Source: Emcibacteraceae bacterium (GTDB lineage: Bacteria; Pseudomonadota; Alphaproteobacteria; Sphingomonadales; Emcibacteraceae). From it: a DNA stretch of 64,000 nt. Shown piece after piece: positions 17,311 through 25,312 of this stretch (the stretch's first letter is position 1; every line of letters starts with the position of its first letter). The stretch covers positions 1 to 64,000 of the forward strand of contig JAJFIR010000006.1 of assembly GCA_021774795.1 (NCBI GenBank). The letters run 5' to 3'. The notes beneath the pieces are model-generated. The model was not told the origin of the DNA. It worked only from the letters and a program-made list of their open reading frames with translations, and did no database searches. The position numbers and the translations under genes are program-made.

Positions 17311-18108
17311 ATGATTAAGTGTGGCCAGTTTTGCATATGTTTATTGATGTTTTCTTATCTGGGGGTTTCCGCTTCGCAGGCTGGAAAGCTAGACGATATT
17401 AAAATGCGCGGCTTCATCAAAATTGGCGTCGCTTTGGGCGGCGAGCCCGTTGGGTTTTGGGACGAGAAAAATAATCCTATCGGCTATGACGTAGATTTTG
17501 CAAATAGACTAGCCAACAACTTGGGTGTCGAACTAAGAATGATTAATATCCACGGTGATGCCAGAATTAGCATGTTGGTGTCAGAACAATTGGATGTTGT
17601 CGTTGGCAATCTCACTGTTACAGAAGATAGAGAGAAAATAATCGATTTTTCTGATGCTTATTTTCGTACAGGATTAAGAATAGCTGTTCAATCTGGCTCT
17701 GGTATTAAAACAATTCATGATTTGGCCGGTAAGAAAGTCGTCGTCGGCCGCGGTACAAGCGGCGTTGTTTTTCTGGAAGAAATGGTACCAGATGCTGAAT
17801 TGGTCTACACTGATAAATTCGCACCTGATGGCTTACTTCTTATGCGCCAAAGGCGGGTTGATGCCGGTATAGAAGACGGCTCCTTCATTGAATATATGAT
17901 TGGTAAGCTTGGTGATATGGAACTGCTTCCAGAAAGCTACGAAAGTGGTGACATCGCGGTTGGCATAAAAAAAGACCAGCCTGACTTAGTGAGCTGGGTA
18001 AATAAGGTTATTGAAAATTATGTAAGTTCAGGCGACTATGAAAAAAGTTATAAAAAATGGTGGGGCGACAACGCGATTGCGCCAGATATTACTCACCCCA
18101 ACTCGTAA
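17311..18108 (+). CDS. Amino-acid ABC transporter periplasmic binding protein, paralogue 1
   Basis: A family-3 solute-binding protein (PBPb). The ATG at 17311 (MIKCGQFCICLL) is preferred: it gives a normal signal peptide ending near SASQA, starts 8 bases after the glycosylasparaginase stop, and follows a purine-rich stretch. The mature part shows GFIKIGVALGGEPVGFWDEKN, IGYDVDFANRLANNLGVEL and the hinge region VVVGRGTSGVVFLEE. The second binding protein, 18 bases after its end, is clearly a paralogue with near-identical motifs. It feeds the permeases at 14118 and 14782. The strand run implies co-transcription with the ABC genes. Confidence 0.9.
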   Translation: MIKCGQFCICLLMFSYLGVSASQAGKLDDIKMRGFIKIGVALGGEPVGFWDEKNNPIGYDVDFANRLANNLGVELRMINIHGDARISMLVSEQLDVVVGNLTVTEDREKIIDFSDAYFRTGLRIAVQSGSGIKTIHDLAGKKVVVGRGTSGVVFLEEMVPDAELVYTDKFAPDGLLLMRQRRVDAGIEDGSFIEYMIGKLGDMELLPESYESGDIAVGIKKDQPDLVSWVNKVIENYVSSGDYEKSYKKWWGDNAIAPDITHPNS

Positions 18109-18126
18109 AATTACACTGGAAATAAT

Positions 18127-18906
18127 ATGAAGCACATATTCTTATCGATATTGATAATGGTTCTTTCAAGCATCGGGGCTCAAGCAAATATTTTAAAGGA
18201 TATTAAAGAGCGCGGTTATATAAAAGTCGGTGTTTCGCTTGGTGGTATGCCTATGGGAGGGCGTGATGGGCGTAATAACCCAGTAGGTTATGATGTTGAT
18301 GTCGCAAACCGTATTGCCGAAGCACTGGGCGTCGAGCTTCGCATTATTGATGTTTATGGTGATGCGCGTGTCAGTATGCTGGTTTCAAAACAGCTTGATA
18401 TGGTGATTGGAAATATGACGATAACTGAAGCACGGGAGAAGATTGTTGATTTTTCGGACGCGTATTTCAGAACTGGCCTCAAAATTGCTGTTCAGCGCGG
18501 CTCAGGTATTAACAGTTTAGATGGGCTTAAGGGGAAAAAGATAGTCGTGGGTAGGGGTACGAGTGGTGCCGTCTTTCTACAGGAGGAAGTTCCGGACGCT
18601 GAAATCGTTTATGCGGATAATTTTGCACCCAATGGAATATTACTTCTTCGCCAAAGGCGGGTTGATGCAGGGATAGAAGATGGTTCACTGATTGATTTTG
18701 TAGTTCGCGATATTAAAAGTTTAGAAGCCATGCCCGGGGAATTTTTAAGCGGTGATATCGGTATGGGGATCAGCAAAGGAGAGCCGGAATTCCTTACTTG
18801 GGTCAATCAGCATATTGCCAATTATATCAATTCCGGTGACTTCGAAAAATATTATCATAAATGGTGGGGTGAAGATGCTGTCGCTCCTGATCTTTCCGCG
18901 AAATAA
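18127..18906 (+). CDS. Amino-acid ABC transporter periplasmic binding protein, paralogue 2
   Basis: A 259-residue family-3 binding protein with a signal peptide ending near GAQA (residue 20). It matches its upstream neighbour along its whole length: GYIKVGVSLGGMPMGGRDGRN, VGYDVDVANRIAEALGVEL, DARVSMLVSKQLDMVIGN, KKIVVGRGTSGAVFLQEE, RQRRVDAGIEDGS. The tandem pair must come from a duplication, and differences in the first ligand-contact strand (EPVGFWDEK against MPMGGRDGR) suggest altered ligand range for a single membrane complex. GGAAAT precedes the ATG as a weak ribosome-binding site. Confidence 0.9.
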   Translation: MKHIFLSILIMVLSSIGAQANILKDIKERGYIKVGVSLGGMPMGGRDGRNNPVGYDVDVANRIAEALGVELRIIDVYGDARVSMLVSKQLDMVIGNMTITEAREKIVDFSDAYFRTGLKIAVQRGSGINSLDGLKGKKIVVGRGTSGAVFLQEEVPDAEIVYADNFAPNGILLLRQRRVDAGIEDGSLIDFVVRDIKSLEAMPGEFLSGDIGMGISKGEPEFLTWVNQHIANYINSGDFEKYYHKWWGEDAVAPDLSAK

Positions 18907-18924
18907 AGCTATAAGGCTCATTTT

Positions 18925-19062
18925 ATGAAATTTTACGCGATTGATGTAGGCGGCACCAAAACGGATTTTGCTAGAATTGATGTTCATGTGCGTAAGAATT
19001 GTATAGCTGATTATGAAAACTCTCTTATCGTGCCGGGAAATATATCAAGGATGGTTGCTTAA
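18925..19062 (+). pseudogene. Truncated ROK-family sugar kinase remnant
   Basis: A 45-codon frame begins MKFYAIDVGGTKTDFARID, the phosphate-1 ATP-binding motif (D-x-GGTK) that starts ROK-type glucokinase or N-acetylglucosamine kinase proteins, and stops after SLIVPGNISRMVA. A working enzyme needs about 300 residues. The next 59 bases up to cutC hold no continuation in any frame, so most of the gene has been deleted. A GlcNAc kinase would fit beside glycosylasparaginase, so its loss suggests GlcNAc phosphorylation has moved elsewhere or been abandoned. The fragment identification rests on one motif and on context. Confidence 0.6.
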
Positions 19063-19121
19063 GGGGAGCAATGTTGCTTAATCCTGATGCAAAATAGTGA
19101 AAATGAAAATAAGAAAGAATT

Positions 19122-19853
19122 ATGAGAAAAATTACATTAGAAATTTGCATCGACACCATTACAGGTGCCAATGATGCAATAAAAAACGGGGCAGACCGTA
19201 TCGAATTATGTGACGCATTGGGTATTGGTGGTACGACGCCGCCTGCGGGGTTAATGAAGGCGGCGGCAAAGCTTGATAAACCAGTATACGCAATGATTAG
19301 ACCCAGAGGTGGCGATTTTATCTTCAATTTCGAAGATATGGATATAATGCTGCATGATATTGACAGATGCAGACATTATGGCCTTGCAGGGATAGTGATT
19401 GGTATTACCCATGAAAATGGGGCATTGGATCATAAAAAGTTGGAACGATTGATGGAACAAGCGGAAGGTATGGGTGTAACGCTCCATAGAGCATTTGATG
19501 TTACACCGGATACTTCAGAAGCATTGGAATTGGCCATTGATCTTGGGATAGAAAGAATACTGACATCTGGGCAACGGGAAACTGCTTTGGAAGGGGCTCT
19601 TAATATTCGAAACGTAATCGAACAGGCAGCGGGCCGCATTTCAATTATGCCATGCTCAAATGTAAACCCAGCTTCGGTAGACAGCTTATTTAAAATATTT
19701 ACTGTCAATGAAATACATTCTTCGTGCCGAACAAAAATAATAAGTCCTTATGTCGCATCTGCCCCTTCTATGGCACCGGGGGATGATTTTTCCAGGAATA
19801 TAACTGATCCTGTAAAGGTAAAGGCGTTGGTTGAAAAATTAGCAACTTATTAG
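19122..19853 (+). CDS. cutC: CutC family TIM-barrel protein
   Basis: The 243-residue protein has the CutC hallmarks: EICIDTITGANDAIKNGADRIELC at the start, GGTTPPAGLMKAA, the strand VYAMIRPRGGDFIF, GIVIGITHENGALD, LHRAFDVTPDT and ERILTSGQRETALEG. CutC was named for copper homeostasis, but later work ties the family to other roles, and it frequently occurs beside sugar and glycosylasparaginase genes. Here it sits between the ROK remnant and TPR paralogue B, 11 bases before the latter. Cytoplasmic. Full length for the family. Confidence 0.92.
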   Translation: MRKITLEICIDTITGANDAIKNGADRIELCDALGIGGTTPPAGLMKAAAKLDKPVYAMIRPRGGDFIFNFEDMDIMLHDIDRCRHYGLAGIVIGITHENGALDHKKLERLMEQAEGMGVTLHRAFDVTPDTSEALELAIDLGIERILTSGQRETALEGALNIRNVIEQAAGRISIMPCSNVNPASVDSLFKIFTVNEIHSSCRTKIISPYVASAPSMAPGDDFSRNITDPVKVKALVEKLATY

Positions 19854-19864
19854 AGAGAAAAACT

Positions 19865-20800
19865 ATGAAAATTTATAATTTGACTATTAGCATCCTAATT
19901 TTACTGACATTTGGTATATCCGCGAATGCGCAAGATAAATTATTCGCTGACGTGCCGGAAGGTGCGCAAGCAGTTTCATTTTTGGGGAAAACCTTATCAA
20001 TGCTGGCGCCAAGTCAAAAACTTCTCGATAATTTAATATTTGCAAAAGCAGATTATGCTAAAGACCCTGATAATGCAGAAAATATCTTGTGGTATGGTCG
20101 CCGTGTGGCATATACCGGGGAATTCAGAAATGCTATCGAAATTTTTACAGAAGGTATAAAAAAACATCCAAATGATGCGCGCTTTTATCGCCATAGAGGG
20201 CATCGTTACATAACCATTCGTGAAATTGATCGCGCAATTTCTGACCTTGAATTAGCCGCAAGTTTAATTGTTGGCAAAGCGGATAAAATTGAACCCGATG
20301 GTGCGCCAAACGCGGCCAACATTCCCGTAACAAGTACTCATAGCAATATATATTATCATCTTGGACTTGCTTATTATCTTAAGCATGATTTCGAGAATTC
20401 GTTGCGTGTTTATAGAATGGGCCAAAACCTAAATTTAAATGACGACAATATCGCCTCAACCGCCCATTGGATATATATGAACCTTCGCAGGCTTGGCAGA
20501 GACGAAGAAGCCAGACAGTCTCTGAATAATATCACGAAAGATATGGATATTATCGAAGTTCACAATTATCATACCCTCGATCTTTTTTATAAAGGAGAAG
20601 TTCCGGCGGAAGAAGTTCTGAATGCAGATCCAAATGTTCCGGCTGGAGCAAGCATTACATATGGCGTTGCCAACTGGTATCTTTATAATGAGGATATTGT
20701 AAAGGCCTATGAATTGATGGAAAAATTCATGAATACAAATTCGTGGGGAGCTTTCGGCTTCATTGCTGCCGAAGTTGATCTAAAACAACGAAATAGATAG
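19865..20800 (+). CDS. Exported TPR protein, paralogue B
   Basis: The 311-residue protein has a signal peptide ending near SANAQ (residue 22), then DVPEGAQAVSFLGKTL and the same TPR blocks as paralogues A and C: YGRRVAYTGEFRNAIEIF, FYRHRGHRYITIREIDRAI, IYYHLGLAYYLKHDFENSL and STAHWIYMNLRRLGRDEEA. The C-terminal segment GVANWYLYNEDIVKAYELMEK also matches. It is soluble-periplasmic, whereas the next gene encodes a lipoprotein version. AGAGAG before the ATG acts as ribosome-binding site. The motif RGHRYITIR is invariant in all three and may mark a binding surface. Confidence 0.78.
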   Translation: MKIYNLTISILILLTFGISANAQDKLFADVPEGAQAVSFLGKTLSMLAPSQKLLDNLIFAKADYAKDPDNAENILWYGRRVAYTGEFRNAIEIFTEGIKKHPNDARFYRHRGHRYITIREIDRAISDLELAASLIVGKADKIEPDGAPNAANIPVTSTHSNIYYHLGLAYYLKHDFENSLRVYRMGQNLNLNDDNIASTAHWIYMNLRRLGRDEEARQSLNNITKDMDIIEVHNYHTLDLFYKGEVPAEEVLNADPNVPAGASITYGVANWYLYNEDIVKAYELMEKFMNTNSWGAFGFIAAEVDLKQRNR

Positions 20801-20823
20801 ATTAAGAAAAAGAGGGAAAAACT

Positions 20824-21843
20824 ATGAAATTATATAAGAAGGTTTTATTGTCATCAGCGGCTTTAATGATTGCGTCATGTGCGGCAGAAAATACGGATAA
20901 TACAGACCAAGATGAAATGGCTATGGCTGATCAAGCGGCGGTTGTTGCGCCCGATATGGCTGAAGATATGCCGGCAAGGATGACTAATATCTTACCCGAT
21001 GTTCCGGAAGGCGCGCAGGCAGTTTCTCTGCTTGGAAAAACTCTGGTGAGCGGGGCGCCAAGTCAAAAAATCCTGGATAATTTAGCCACCGCAAAAGCAA
21101 ATTATGATGCTGACCCAATGGACGCTCAAAATATAATCTGGTATGGCCGCCGTACGGCTTATACAGGTGATTATCGCCGGGCGATCGAGATATTCTCAGA
21201 AGGTATTGAAAAGCATCCTGATGATTCTCGCCTTTATCGTCACAGGGGACATCGCTACATAACCATTCGTCAATTCGATAAGGCAATTGCCGATTATGAA
21301 ATCGCCGCAAAACTTATTGAAGGGCAAGAGGACAGTATAGAAGAAGACGGCGCGCCCGGACCTTCCGGTATTCCGGTGTCAAGCAAACATAGTAATATAT
21401 GGTACCATCTTGGCCTTTCATATTATTTGGTACATGACTGGGAAAATGCACTTCGCGCTTACCAAACAGGACATGATTTAAAAGTTAATGACGATAATAT
21501 TGTTTCAACGGCTCACTGGCTTTATATGATTTTAAATAGAATGGGTCGCCCCGAAGATGCCAAAAAAGCCATCGAAGGCGTCACTGCCGACATGAATGTG
21601 CTTGAAAATTTCTCATATCATAATCTGGTACTTTTTTATAAAGGTGAGATTCCGGCCGAAGAAATGTTAAATGTTGATCCCAATGATCCAAGTGGTGCGG
21701 CTGTTGCGTACGGTGTTGCCAACTGGTACCTGTATAATGATCAACCAGAAAAAGCTTATGATCTAATGCAACAGTTCGTAGAAACTGACAGTTGGGCTTC
21801 ATTCGGGTTTATCGCCGCCGAAGTCGAACTTATGATGAAGTGA
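20824..21843 (+). CDS. TPR lipoprotein, paralogue C
   Basis: The 339-residue protein begins MKLYKKVLLSSAALMIASC, a lipoprotein signal with the lipidated cysteine at residue 19, then an acidic low-complexity linker (about 20-55) before DVPEGAQAVSLLGKTL. The TPR body repeats the blocks seen in A and B (YGRRTAYTGDYRRAIEIF, LYRHRGHRYITIRQFDKAI, IWYHLGLSYYL, STAHWLYMILNRMGRPEDA). It is therefore a membrane-anchored member of the family, next to the soluble one. It ends 4 bases before the rhodanese gene, so co-expression is expected. Function unknown. Confidence 0.8.
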   Translation: MKLYKKVLLSSAALMIASCAAENTDNTDQDEMAMADQAAVVAPDMAEDMPARMTNILPDVPEGAQAVSLLGKTLVSGAPSQKILDNLATAKANYDADPMDAQNIIWYGRRTAYTGDYRRAIEIFSEGIEKHPDDSRLYRHRGHRYITIRQFDKAIADYEIAAKLIEGQEDSIEEDGAPGPSGIPVSSKHSNIWYHLGLSYYLVHDWENALRAYQTGHDLKVNDDNIVSTAHWLYMILNRMGRPEDAKKAIEGVTADMNVLENFSYHNLVLFYKGEIPAEEMLNVDPNDPSGAAVAYGVANWYLYNDQPEKAYDLMQQFVETDSWASFGFIAAEVELMMK

Positions 21844-21847
21844 TTTT

Positions 21848-23395
21848 ATGGAATTTAGATCACCTCAATATATAAAGCAGCTTCTTGGTGAAAAACAGGA
21901 AGTTGCTTTTATCGATGTACGTGAAGCTGCTGAATATGGAAGCGGCCATCCATTTTTTGTATCGCACATTCCATATAGTGTTTTAGAAGCAAAAATATGG
22001 AACTTTGTTCCTTGTAGGGTAACGACAGTAATATTGATAGATGGCGCCAACGGTATATCTGAAAAAGCGGCACACCATCTTGAAGCGGAGGGATACGAAA
22101 ATATCGTTATTACAGAAGGAGGCATAAAAGCGTGGTCCGATGCGGGGTATGCTCTTTATGAAGGGATTAGTGCGCCGTCTAAATCGTTTGGCGAAATAGT
22201 CGAACATGAATTGGGAACGGTTTCTATATCAGCCCCCGATCTTAAAGCCCGAATGGATACCGGTGATAATAATTTCATTATCTTAGATGGCCGCACACCG
22301 GCGGAATATAATAAAATGACGATCCCGGGCTCAACATCTTGTCCAAATGCTGAATTAGTGCTGCGGTATAAAGCGATGGTGCCAAACTCCAGCACTGACA
22401 TAATTATCAATTGCGCGGGAAGAACCCGTAGTTTAATCGGCGCTCAATCACTTCGAATGTTAGGCCTTCCTAACAAAGTTTATGCGCTTGAAAATGGCAC
22501 GATGGGTTGGAAATTAGCGGGATTGGAGCTCGAATATGGTGCGAAACGAAGCTTTCCCATCGAGCTTGATGAGGAAATAATAATTGATACAGAAATCAAA
22601 GCGAATGAATTGATTGATGAATATTCGGTTGATGTGATTGAACACGAGTGTTTTCAGGAATGGCGTTCAGATCGCAGCAGAACTACCTACCTTTTTGATG
22701 TAAGAACCGAAGAAGAATATAAGAAAGGCTATCTCAAAGAAGCGGTACATGCGCCCGGCGGGCAACTTATTCAGGCAACCGACCAATGGTTTGCAACAAG
22801 GAATGCCCGAATAGTTGTTTACGATGATTTACGTATTCGGGCAGTTATGACCGTCATATGGCTTAAAGGGATGGGGCATGATGCATATGTATTAAATGAA
22901 CAAACAACCCTGCCTTTGATCCTGAATAGAGTGACGAAGAAACGCTGTGGCAATGCTGAATTTATAGGTCCTGATGAAATTGATATTTTAAATTCAACTA
23001 TTATTGATGTTCGAAGTAGCCAAGAGTATCGCGACAGCCATATAGTTGGCGCAATATGGTCGATTAGACCAAATTTGGGCGAGCAAAAGGTAAAAGAAGA
23101 AGTTGTAATAATCGCTTCCGATCTTGGCACCGCAGATCTTGCGGCAAAAGAATTTCCAGATAAGAATACATACTTCTCTCTTAGTACTCCCGAGCAATGG
23201 CAAAAGGAAGGAATAGAAACAGCCTCAACGCCAAACGATCCACCTGACGAAGATCGCATTGATTTTCTTTTTCATACTCATGGTCGACATTCGGGTAATC
23301 TGGATCATGCCAGAGAATATCTTCGCTGGGAGATCGGATTGCTCGCACAACTTGATGAGCAAGAAAAATCAGTACTTAGACCGTTAAAAGCTTAA
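21848..23395 (+). CDS. Four-domain rhodanese-like sulfurtransferase with a single active-site cysteine
   Basis: The 515-residue cytoplasmic protein contains four rhodanese-like repeats: about 1-105 (AFIDVREAAEYGSGH), 115-230 (FIILDGRTPAEYNKM), 250-370 (YLFDVRTEEEYKKGY) and 375-460 (TIIDVRSSQEYRDSH). Only the second has the catalytic loop, INCAGRTRSLIG with C189; the matching loops of the others read DGANGIS, DDLRIR and SDLGTA. One domain should carry persulfide and the rest be structural. It ends the plus-strand run and overlaps the SLC13 gene tail by 4 bases. Beside several class V PLP enzymes, some of whose relatives release sulfur, it could accept sulfane sulfur; that link is inference. 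Confidence 0.85.
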   Translation: MEFRSPQYIKQLLGEKQEVAFIDVREAAEYGSGHPFFVSHIPYSVLEAKIWNFVPCRVTTVILIDGANGISEKAAHHLEAEGYENIVITEGGIKAWSDAGYALYEGISAPSKSFGEIVEHELGTVSISAPDLKARMDTGDNNFIILDGRTPAEYNKMTIPGSTSCPNAELVLRYKAMVPNSSTDIIINCAGRTRSLIGAQSLRMLGLPNKVYALENGTMGWKLAGLELEYGAKRSFPIELDEEIIIDTEIKANELIDEYSVDVIEHECFQEWRSDRSRTTYLFDVRTEEEYKKGYLKEAVHAPGGQLIQATDQWFATRNARIVVYDDLRIRAVMTVIWLKGMGHDAYVLNEQTTLPLILNRVTKKRCGNAEFIGPDEIDILNSTIIDVRSSQEYRDSHIVGAIWSIRPNLGEQKVKEEVVIIASDLGTADLAAKEFPDKNTYFSLSTPEQWQKEGIETASTPNDPPDEDRIDFLFHTHGRHSGNLDHAREYLRWEIGLLAQLDEQEKSVLRPLKA

Positions 23396-25170
23396 AGGGG
23401 CCATACCCAAACAATCATCGGCAACGCAACGAGAGTAATTATAATCTCTAGCGGTAATCCCATACGCCAATAATCCCCAAATTTATACCCGCCGGGACCC
23501 ATTATCAGTGCGTTATTTTTATGCCCTATGGGGGTAAGAAATGCACATGATGATGAGACCGCAACCGCCATCAGGAAGCTATCTGAATTAACGCTCAGCG
23601 TGTTTGCCATACTAACAGCGATCGGGGCCATCATGACTGCCGTGGCGACATTATTCATCAAGTCCGATAAGGTCATAGTGACAATGAAAAGAAGAGCCAA
23701 AACGAAAAAGACGGAATAGCCCTCGGAAACTTGTAATATCCCCTCGGCGATAAGGTCTGTTGTTCCTGTGGTTTCCAGAGCACCGCCAATCGGTATCATT
23801 GATCCAACCAGCACAATAACCGGCCAGTCGATCGTATTATATAAATCACGCAGAGGTATAATAGAAAACAGAACCATACCAAGCGCCGCAATGGCAAGAG
23901 CAACGGTTAAACTGGTAAGTCCAGTGGCAGCGGCACCAATTGCACCGGCGAGAAGCAATATGGCGATGCCGGCGTGACGCCGCTTGCCCATGTTAAAGCC
24001 GCGTTCTGCCAAGGGGAGCAATCCTAATCTATCCATAGATTTTGACATGCTGTCGTTATCACCTTGAAGGAGCAACACATCGCCAGCCTGGAATATAAGT
24101 TGATGCAGTCTATTCTTTATATTCTCACCTTGTCGCGATACACCCATTAAATTTAATGCGGATCTCGATTTTAGTCTTATTTCGCCAATCTTTCTGCCGA
24201 TAACGCGGCTATCGGCGGAAACAACGGCTTCTTGCAACGTCACATCATCGTTGGAAAAAATTGATTTATCAAGATCTCCCCCTTTTATTTCAAGGCCCAA
24301 TTTATGCGCGAAGGTATCCAGTTCTTTTGGTCCTGCCTTTAAAATAAGAATATCTTTTTCTGCAATAATTCTAGACCGGGTAAGCCGTAAAGTTCGCTTA
24401 TTTCCACGAATAAGACCCGCTATTCTTACATCACAGCTATCGGCAATTTCGTCTATTTCTTTTATGGATTTTCCAATTGCATCAGATTTCTCGATCACGA
24501 TACATTCCGCAGCATAATCATCGATATCGAATAATTCGTCCGTGGCGGATTTAGCTTGCCTGTCTTTTGGTAATAATCTCCATCCTATGGTGCTTAGAAA
24601 AAATACACCTACAATTGCTACCACCAGACCTACAGGTGAAAAATCAAACATTGAAAAAGGCTCACCTGCTACTGTTTCTCTATAATGTGCAATAACGATA
24701 TTGGGCGGGGTGCCAATTAAAGTAATCAGTCCACCGAGGATTGACCCGAACGAAAGCGGCATAAGCAGCAAAGCAGGTGATCTTTTAACTTTCCGGGCAC
24801 TATCAATTGTTGCGGGCATTAAGAGGGCCAGTGCGGCAACGTTGTTCATCATCGCAGAAAGTATTGCTGAAAAACTGGACATTACAGAAATTTGTAAAAA
24901 CAGGCTTTTAAGCGGCGGAACAACGATATGGGCGATACGGTCTATTACACCGGATACAGCCAAGCCGGCACTAATGACCAGCACGGCGGCTACGGTTATG
25001 ACTGCGGGATGTGAGAAACCATCAAAAGCACTTTCTGGTGTTATAACACCGGCTATTACGCTGATCATTAAAGCACTGAAGGCGACGACATCATAACGCC
25101 ACCTCCCCCAAAGGAAAAATACGAAAACACCAATTAAGATTAATACAATACTATACTGGTCATTGGTCAA
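23392..25170 (-). CDS. SLC13-family permease with two TrkA-C (RCK_C) domains
   Basis: An anion-transporter (divalent anion:sodium symporter, SLC13/ArsB-like) of about 592 residues. Two halves of membrane helices flank a soluble middle with two RCK_C-like domains (ECIVIEKSDAIGKSIKEID and LQEAVVSADSRVIGRKIGE). Signature helix ends are IGTPPNIVIAHY and, in the second half, VLVGSMIPIGGALETTG and FLTPIGHKNNALIMGPGGY. Substrates of the family include sulfate, dicarboxylates and related anions. The start is taken as TTG at 25170 because AAGGAAG lies 7 bases before it; a GTG 42 bases upstream lacks a ribosome-binding site. The rhodanese partner next door makes sulfate or another sulfur anion attractive. 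Confidence 0.88.
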   Translation of the reverse strand: MTNDQYSIVLILIGVFVFFLWGRWRYDVVAFSALMISVIAGVITPESAFDGFSHPAVITVAAVLVISAGLAVSGVIDRIAHIVVPPLKSLFLQISVMSSFSAILSAMMNNVAALALLMPATIDSARKVKRSPALLLMPLSFGSILGGLITLIGTPPNIVIAHYRETVAGEPFSMFDFSPVGLVVAIVGVFFLSTIGWRLLPKDRQAKSATDELFDIDDYAAECIVIEKSDAIGKSIKEIDEIADSCDVRIAGLIRGNKRTLRLTRSRIIAEKDILILKAGPKELDTFAHKLGLEIKGGDLDKSIFSNDDVTLQEAVVSADSRVIGRKIGEIRLKSRSALNLMGVSRQGENIKNRLHQLIFQAGDVLLLQGDNDSMSKSMDRLGLLPLAERGFNMGKRRHAGIAILLLAGAIGAAATGLTSLTVALAIAALGMVLFSIIPLRDLYNTIDWPVIVLVGSMIPIGGALETTGTTDLIAEGILQVSEGYSVFFVLALLFIVTMTLSDLMNNVATAVMMAPIAVSMANTLSVNSDSFLMAVAVSSSCAFLTPIGHKNNALIMGPGGYKFGDYWRMGLPLEIIITLVALPMIVWVWPL

Positions 25171-25312
25171 TTTGTGACTTCCTTTTTTATCTTCATTTTC
25201 ACTAAGATACACAGATTTTTATAAATGATAACAATTTTTTACATTTGCGTGGAAATGATGTTAGGGTAAGAAAAATATAAAAACACTAAGATTAAAATAA
25301 GGAAATGAGGCC

